Of a stretch of 10,264 bases of DNA, positions 5,529-10,264 are shown piece by piece (position 1 is the first letter of the stretch; each line of letters opens with the position of its first letter). The DNA is taken from NCBI GenBank assembly GCA_964442905.1, contig CAYUBD010000036.1, forward strand, positions 1 through 10,264, given 5' to 3'. The DNA comes from JAFGFG01 sp964442905 (GTDB lineage Archaea > Aenigmatarchaeota > Aenigmatarchaeia > QMZP01 > JAFGSV01). Position numbers and translations under genes: made by a program. The notes beneath the pieces are model-generated. The model did no database searches, was not told the origin of the DNA, and was given only the letters and a program-made list of their open reading frames with translations.

Positions 5529-6551
5529 TCACAGGAACTTCTGGATGTTTGACTGCTTCCTCTTGTTCTGGAAGTCGTTCAGCTTTTTTAGGGTCTTGTC
5601 TATCCTCTCCTGGGAGAAATCATGCCCAATGAGTATGTCCTTCACTTTTCCGGCATCCGGCTCTTTTTTGCACATTTCGACATCCTCGGCAGGGGGATTC
5701 CTGAAGAACTCGAATATCTTTTCCGCGGGCGTTTCGAACTCCCAAACGACAGCATCCATTACATTATCAAAGGTCTTTTTCTCCCTGACCAGTTCCAGTG
5801 CCTTCTTCGGTCCTATGCCCTTTATGCCTCCGGGGTTGTAGTCCGTGCCTACAAGCATCCCTATGGTTATAAGCTGGTCCTGATTGATGGAAAGGTCCGA
5901 AAGCGTGTCTATCGTGTCTATCATCTCCGGGCTCACGCTGACGTAAGACTCCTTTCCGGGGAGCTTTCTCCTTCCCGTGGATGCCAGGTTCCTTATAAGC
6001 CTGCTCGCGCCGAAAAGCAGTGAATCCCAGTCCTGGGAACCGCATGCGTAAACCACTCCTTTCCTGCTCATATACGACGCCTGAGCCTCGCCCTCGCTCG
6101 GGGCTTCAACGTACTGGATTCCCATGGCGTCCAGGAGCTTTTTAGCCTCTGCGAGCATCTCTTCAGTGACCGTTGATGTCTGCTGGGAGTAGAGTCGTAT
6201 CTTCTCACTGTCACCTTCCATGACGGCCTTCTCAAGTTTTTGCCGGGCCTCCTCCTTTATTCTCTGCCTTTCAAGCTGCGTCCCCTTCTTGAATTCGGGT
6301 GGCTTGCCATCGAATACGAAGACCGGCGTTATGCCGCTGTCAAGCATCCTGGTGGTCCTGTAGAATATGCCCGAGAGATGGGACGTGATATTGCCGCTGG
6401 AATCCCTGAGAGGCTCTCCTGTGAACCTGTCCCTTATGATTGAAAGGAACTGGTATATCATGTTGAGTGCGTCTATGGCTATAACCCTGCCGTTGAGGGA
6501 ATCCATGTCTATCTCTTCGGGTGTGATAATTTCACGCAGATTTACGCCCAT
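5529..6551 (-). CDS. fen: Flap endonuclease 1 (FEN-1/XPG family)
   Basis: A structure-specific nuclease that removes 5' flaps during Okazaki fragment maturation and long-patch base excision repair. The 340-residue protein has the standard archaeal length. The N-domain starts MGVNLREI. Two-metal active-site residues are present: D27 (VIAIDA), D81 (VFDGKPP), E153/E155 (PSEGEAQA), D174/D176 (SQDWDSLLFG) and D237 (VGTDYNPGG). The helix-hairpin-helix GIKGIGPKKAL follows. The last eight residues, QSNIQKFL, match a PCNA-interacting peptide, so loading on the sliding clamp is expected. The start at 6551 is preferred over an ATG 36 bp upstream because MGVxL is the family N-terminus (its G2 normally sits near the active site) and the extra stretch contains the TATA-like box. 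No Shine-Dalgarno is seen, so it is probably leaderless. Confidence 0.97.
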   Translation of the reverse strand: MGVNLREIITPEEIDMDSLNGRVIAIDALNMIYQFLSIIRDRFTGEPLRDSSGNITSHLSGIFYRTTRMLDSGITPVFVFDGKPPEFKKGTQLERQRIKEEARQKLEKAVMEGDSEKIRLYSQQTSTVTEEMLAEAKKLLDAMGIQYVEAPSEGEAQASYMSRKGVVYACGSQDWDSLLFGASRLIRNLASTGRRKLPGKESYVSVSPEMIDTIDTLSDLSINQDQLITIGMLVGTDYNPGGIKGIGPKKALELVREKKTFDNVMDAVVWEFETPAEKIFEFFRNPPAEDVEMCKKEPDAGKVKDILIGHDFSQERIDKTLKKLNDFQNKRKQSNIQKFL

Positions 6552-6569
6552 GTTAATTCTTTCTGTTGG

Positions 6570-6580
6570 ATTTAAAAATA
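6570..6580 (-). promoter_or_regulatory. TATA-like box of FEN-1, leaderless start
   Basis: TATTTTTAAAT on the minus strand has its core centred about 23 nt upstream of the ATG at 6551. It lies in the 41-bp gap after the surface-protein stop, so FEN-1 probably has its own promoter and starts transcription at the ATG. Confidence 0.55.
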
Positions 6581-6592
6581 GTTCCATGCAGC

Positions 6593-9500
6593 CTAGGAGG
6601 TCGATGTGTTAAGCTCAAGCATCTTCATGTACAGCTCTGCATCGTTGACATGCCTCTGGGCCTTCTTGAACTCCCCGCCGTCTATGCTTCTCTTTATGTT
6701 CTCAATCTGCAGCCTGACTTTGCCGTACCACTTTCTCTCATTCTCGCCAAGGTTCTCGAAGTCTATTCTGTCAACCCTTGTCTCGAGCTCCCTGGCCATG
6801 GACATGAGGCTGTTTATAGTCTCCTCTCCGACCCTCATGACTCCGCCAAGTACTTCACCGCCCGTTGGCAGCTCAGGCATTTCACTGGATATCCTTCTCC
6901 TGAACAGCACGACCGATGACATCGCTATGAATATGGCCGCTATCACGGATGCCAGTATGTAGTTGAGTATCACCCATTCAACGAACATGTCCATATATCC
7001 CTTCTCAGGCTCCATGTCCTTTATCCTGTCGAAGTAGTCGCTGGCCTCGCCCAGGCTGTTTATCGCATCATCATAATTCTCAGTATCCAGATATTCCATG
7101 CTGTCACTTATCTTCACTTTAGCAGAGTCATAATAGCCCCTTCCTTCCGCGCCAAGCTGTTCCGCATCGAGCGCGTCAAGCTCTGCCTCGAGGGCTTCTA
7201 TCTGCTCGGTCAGCACCTCAAGGTAAGTCTTCGTGACCTGCACCTGCGAACTTACGGTCTTCGTAAGCTGGTCGGAAACGGCATCAATGCTGTAGTCGTA
7301 TATGTCCTTCTCCGCATCCCTGTCAGCGCATATTCTCAGTGTTACCCTGTCCTGAACTCCACTGCCAAGCGAGGAGATGCCCCTGCTCTGGGTTATCGTT
7401 CCCCAGTCTGCGTCAAGCTTGTCAACGTGCACGTTGGTCAGCGTCATGCCTCCCGTGTTCTTCACGGTCAAATAAACGGTCTTGCAGTCGTTCGCGTTGA
7501 GGTATGTCGCGTACAGCGTCGGCTCCATGTCCTTCTCACTGATGTAGTATCCCGCTATCGCGAATGTTGTGAATCCGGGGGACACGGTCCTGTAGTAGTT
7601 CCATGTGCCGTCAGTCGAAAGGTACGTGGTCTCAAGCTTCCTCCACGTCACGCCGCTGTACCTGAACATGTATACATCATCCGGGTCTATGTTATTGGCG
7701 GTTACCCAGCTCTTCGGCACCTTGAATGTGATGGTGGCGCTCGTCAATATCGAATCCGGAAGGTTCACCGCGGATATGTCAAGGTACTTGTACACGATGC
7801 CGTCCAGCGCCGAGATGACGTTCGGTGAGCCCGAGGGCTTGCTTGATGCCTTCACGGTTACCGAGGCTCCGCTTGCGTCCTCGTCCGTGAGCACTGTTAT
7901 CGTCTGCACGTTGAGGGTACCGCTCAGTGTGAACTGCGCTGTCTTGCTTGTATCGGCATAGACATCCCCAAGGCTCTGCGTTTCTGAAGTTACAGCGCCA
8001 ATGGTTCCGCCGGTTGTCCTGTGGCTTCCGCCCGGAGTTGGTGGCACGTACGGCTCAGCAGCAAGCGTCAGTGAGATGCCAACAACGCCCTGGTCTGAGA
8101 CATTGGAATAAGTGCTGTTAGCGACATATCCGCTCGCTGTCACGTATATGGTCATGTTCTTATCGCTCTGGTTGTATTCGCTTACGTTCACCTCCACGAT
8201 CGCATTGCCAATGCTGCCCGTGACCGCCAAATCTATGAGGGCGCCCGACGTGCTGGTGTTGTAAAGATAGACCGTCGCTCCAGAGATTGGCGTGGTCCCG
8301 TCTGCCTGGTAAACCGTGACATTGAAGTAACCGTAATCCAGCTTCTTCAGGTATATGTCCACATCCGTGTCAGTACCTTCTGAGGGGTCGAACGTCTCGT
8401 TCTGTGGTGTGTACGTGCTGGAGTTCGTGGAATTGGCAGATATGTTGTAGACGTCGTCGAGTATTCCTGTGAATTTCATCACGCCCGTTATTGTGCTGCC
8501 TGTAAGGTCTTCGCCCGTGGTGTTCTTCGCCTGGTCGCTCGTCGAGTTGTACAGCATGACCGTTATGTTGTCTGATGTCAGTCCCCTGTCAGCGAAGTCG
8601 TAGACGCTCACGGTGACCGTCCTCTCATACATGCTGTATGTGAGAGTGTTGTTCCCACCTGCGGCTATCTGGGTCGTGTCTATGCTGTCTGACTGTGAGA
8701 AGTAATAATCAGAGGTGACGTTGACGTAGAAGTTGCCGTCCGGCACCTTCTCAAAGCTTTCCAGGGCGTTCGTCGTGTTCACTATCGGGGCTATCGGACT
8801 GCCTTCGGTGTCCGTGACCGCGCCCCCGGCCGTGTAGTTGAGCCAGACCGTTACGTTGTGCGTGAGGTCGTTGCCCTGGGGGTCCTGAAGCTCGACGTAT
8901 ATCGTCCTCTCGGTCATCGTGAAGTTGAACGTGGTGATGCCGTCGGTTATGTTGTCCGTGCTGAACGGCTGGCTGCTGTTGAAGTAAAGGCTTGAAGTGA
9001 CATTTATCGATGACGCGGTATCGGGAATGTGAGTGAAGATGGTCGAGTCATTGACATCCGTGTTGTTCAGGTAGAACGTACCGTTAGTGCTAAGAAGGAC
9101 ATTACCAGAGCTGTTCTGTATCGTTACGTTGACCCCTTCCACGAGCTCCTGGCCGCTGCTGTTCTCCAGATTTACCGTTATCTTCCTCTCCGTGAGAGAA
9201 AAGTAAACGGCTTTCACCGTTATGCCAGGGACAGTAAGGTCGTTGAATGTGAAGTTCTCTTCCTGGGAGAAATACCTGGGTGATGTGACATTGGCCGTGT
9301 AGTCTGTCGGATAAAGGAAGAAATGTGTGAATGTCCTGTTGTTTTCGGAAGGTGTCGCATTGCATGTCTGGGTGGCATCAGTGGCATTCACGACATCTTC
9401 ATCAAGATATCTGATTGAAATGTTCACGTTCTCCTTCACGGTGCCGCCATCATCGTCAACATAAACCATGAGCGTGAGCGGGCTCATCTCTGCATGGACA

Positions 9501-10264
9501 TAGCTCAGGCTGTCAGGGTCGACCTGAACGGTCATCTCGCTGTTGTTCCATATCCCGTAGCCGCTGGCATTGGCATCAATCCTGTACGGGTATGTCCCTG
9601 TGGGCACGCTGTGGATTGTCAGGTTGCCGTCGGAATCAGTCGTGCCGTTCAGGACGTTTCCGCTGGAATTGAACACCGAGCCGTTCTCGTCAAGCAGTGA
9701 TATATTGGCATTTTCCACCTTCACTCCATGGCCTGTTTCCAGGGTGAACCTCACCTGTATGTCCTGAACCTCAAATGTCAGGTTGTTGCCCAGGGTCTCG
9801 TTCTCCCCGCCCGTAACCTCAATCGAGGAGTTCTGTTTTATTATCAGCCCGAGGCCCTGAAGCTCGTCGTTATCGAAGGAGACCACATAATCGTAAGCCG
9901 GAAGTATCTGCCTGAACAGCGCCAATCCGTCAGTACCGGTCGTTGTATTGTAGGTTATAGCCCCGCCTCTCCACGCGATGCTGTTGTAGAGATAGACAGT
10001 CAGATTATCAACAGGCTCGCCGAGGTAGTTCGTGACGTTCACGAATGCCCTTGTCTCGTCGAGGTCGTGCAGTATGCCCGTGACCTGCCCGGCTTCAGCC
10101 TCGGTGATATTTACGGTGGTTACATTGTCCTTCAGCGGCTGGCCGTTGAGGTAGTAGACGTTGCTCTCATAGACGTCCGAGAACGACAGGTTGTATTCGC
10201 CCGTCGGAATCACGGAGAAGAGCACGCTGCCGTTCACAAGAGTCCCGTTCCTCACTGCCCCTGA
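6593..10264 (-). CDS. Large surface protein with PGF-pre-PGF domain, 5' partial
   Basis: At least 1223 residues; the frame is open to the window edge. The GTG at 10255 lies inside a repeat domain and is unlikely to be the start. Residues are counted from it. A partial domain (1-67) and seven complete beta-rich domains of about 95 residues (68-734) look like CarboxypepD_reg or Ig-like modules. They hold roughly 50 N-X-S/T sequons. A Pro/Gly linker (735-755, PYVPPTPGGSHRTTGG) precedes a PGF-pre-PGF domain (756-902) ending SPGFTTFAIAG. A CARDB/NEW3-like beta domain with C924 and C976 (about 910-1010) and a coiled coil (LTEQIEALEAELDALDAEQ) follow. A membrane span (about 1091-1118) with RRR after it and a helical tail of 100 residues complete it. 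The repeats should face outward and the tail the cytoplasm. No PGF-CTERM sorting tail is present. A role in the cell envelope or adhesion is inferred. Confidence 0.93.
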   Translation of the reverse strand, partial: SGAVRNGTLVNGSVLFSVIPTGEYNLSFSDVYESNVYYLNGQPLKDNVTTVNITEAEAGQVTGILHDLDETRAFVNVTNYLGEPVDNLTVYLYNSIAWRGGAITYNTTTGTDGLALFRQILPAYDYVVSFDNDELQGLGLIIKQNSSIEVTGGENETLGNNLTFEVQDIQVRFTLETGHGVKVENANISLLDENGSVFNSSGNVLNGTTDSDGNLTIHSVPTGTYPYRIDANASGYGIWNNSEMTVQVDPDSLSYVHAEMSPLTLMVYVDDDGGTVKENVNISIRYLDEDVVNATDATQTCNATPSENNRTFTHFFLYPTDYTANVTSPRYFSQEENFTFNDLTVPGITVKAVYFSLTERKITVNLENSSGQELVEGVNVTIQNSSGNVLLSTNGTFYLNNTDVNDSTIFTHIPDTASSINVTSSLYFNSSQPFSTDNITDGITTFNFTMTERTIYVELQDPQGNDLTHNVTVWLNYTAGGAVTDTEGSPIAPIVNTTNALESFEKVPDGNFYVNVTSDYYFSQSDSIDTTQIAAGGNNTLTYSMYERTVTVSVYDFADRGLTSDNITVMLYNSTSDQAKNTTGEDLTGSTITGVMKFTGILDDVYNISANSTNSSTYTPQNETFDPSEGTDTDVDIYLKKLDYGYFNVTVYQADGTTPISGATVYLYNTSTSGALIDLAVTGSIGNAIVEVNVSEYNQSDKNMTIYVTASGYVANSTYSNVSDQGVVGISLTLAAEPYVPPTPGGSHRTTGGTIGAVTSETQSLGDVYADTSKTAQFTLSGTLNVQTITVLTDEDASGASVTVKASSKPSGSPNVISALDGIVYKYLDISAVNLPDSILTSATITFKVPKSWVTANNIDPDDVYMFRYSGVTWRKLETTYLSTDGTWNYYRTVSPGFTTFAIAGYYISEKDMEPTLYATYLNANDCKTVYLTVKNTGGMTLTNVHVDKLDADWGTITQSRGISSLGSGVQDRVTLRICADRDAEKDIYDYSIDAVSDQLTKTVSSQVQVTKTYLEVLTEQIEALEAELDALDAEQLGAEGRGYYDSAKVKISDSMEYLDTENYDDAINSLGEASDYFDRIKDMEPEKGYMDMFVEWVILNYILASVIAAIFIAMSSVVLFRRRISSEMPELPTGGEVLGGVMRVGEETINSLMSMARELETRVDRIDFENLGENERKWYGKVRLQIENIKRSIDGGEFKKAQRHVNDAELYMKMLELNTSTS
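8054..10054 (-). repeat. Tandem array of seven Ig-like domains (protein level)
   Basis: Successive units of about 95 residues share a strand pattern and boundary motifs. Units 3-6 begin or end with TER, SLTE, TMTE or SMYE followed by RxxxVxL. Units 3, 4 and 5 each contain NVTSxxYF (NVTSPRYF, NVTSSLYF, NVTSDYYF) at the same place. The units are diverged, with no long identical DNA repeats, so the array is old or under selection to diverge. Confidence 0.7.

Noticed and set aside
6552..6587. 12-residue N-terminal extension of FEN-1
   Set aside because: The family N-terminus is MGVxL, and the extra stretch contains the TATA-like box.
10253..10264. GTG at 10255 as the start of the surface protein
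   Set aside because: The frame stays open to the window edge (codons TCA, GGG, GCA precede it), no signal peptide follows, and it falls inside a repeat domain. The gene is treated as 5' partial.
9728..10264. Long plus-strand open frame opposite the surface gene (also 7427-7828)
   Set aside because: It is antisense to a clearly coding gene with recognisable domains; the translation shows no family features and has no convincing start signal.

Overview
The window is archaeal chromosome. The evidence is an archaeal-type alanyl-tRNA synthetase with an N-terminal Cys cluster, a flap endonuclease (FEN-1) with a C-terminal PCNA-binding tail, a tRNA-Gln gene whose intron sits at 37/38 with a bulge-helix-bulge fold and whose CCA is not encoded, TATA-like boxes near start codons, GGTGA-type ribosome binding sites, and a large surface protein with a PGF-pre-PGF domain. 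Base composition is near balanced and AGG and ATA codons are frequent. Nothing here fixes the lineage. Compact genes, overlaps and leaderless starts would fit a DPANN archaeon (Micrarchaeota or Aenigmarchaeota-like) or a small euryarchaeon; this is inference.

Layout. Positions 4-2862 (+) hold alaS, which meets tail-to-tail, with a 4-bp overlap, a minus-strand pair: a winged-helix protein (3296-3604) coupled by an ATGA overlap to a single-span membrane-anchored protein (2859-3299). Just upstream on the same strand is an intron-containing tRNA-Gln(UUG) (3634-3753). Next on the minus strand is a two-gene operon, DJ-1/PfpI (4065-4601) followed by a small winged-helix protein (3791-4060). It faces a plus-strand conserved-looking protein (4753-5157) across a 151-bp divergent control region rich in short inverted repeats. 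Then come a small two-span membrane protein (5200-5490, minus), FEN-1 (5529-6551, minus) and the 3' part of a very large surface protein (6593-10264, minus) that runs off the right edge.

Function. alaS and tRNA-Gln serve translation and FEN-1 serves replication and repair. The DJ-1 operon looks like a small protein-quality or stress module with its own putative regulator. The giant surface protein has seven complete Ig-like or CarboxypepD_reg-like domains dense in N-glycosylation sequons, then a sequon-free PGF-pre-PGF and membrane-proximal region, one membrane span and a cytoplasmic helical tail of about 100 residues.

The most unusual items are the architecture and sequon asymmetry of the surface protein, the divergent control region with repeated ATGCC/GGCAT and a perfect palindrome, the T-rich tract that may both end the tRNA transcript and act as the next gene's TATA box, and the 134-residue protein with a possible SecB-like layout. 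I found no clear mobile element, CRISPR array or defence system.
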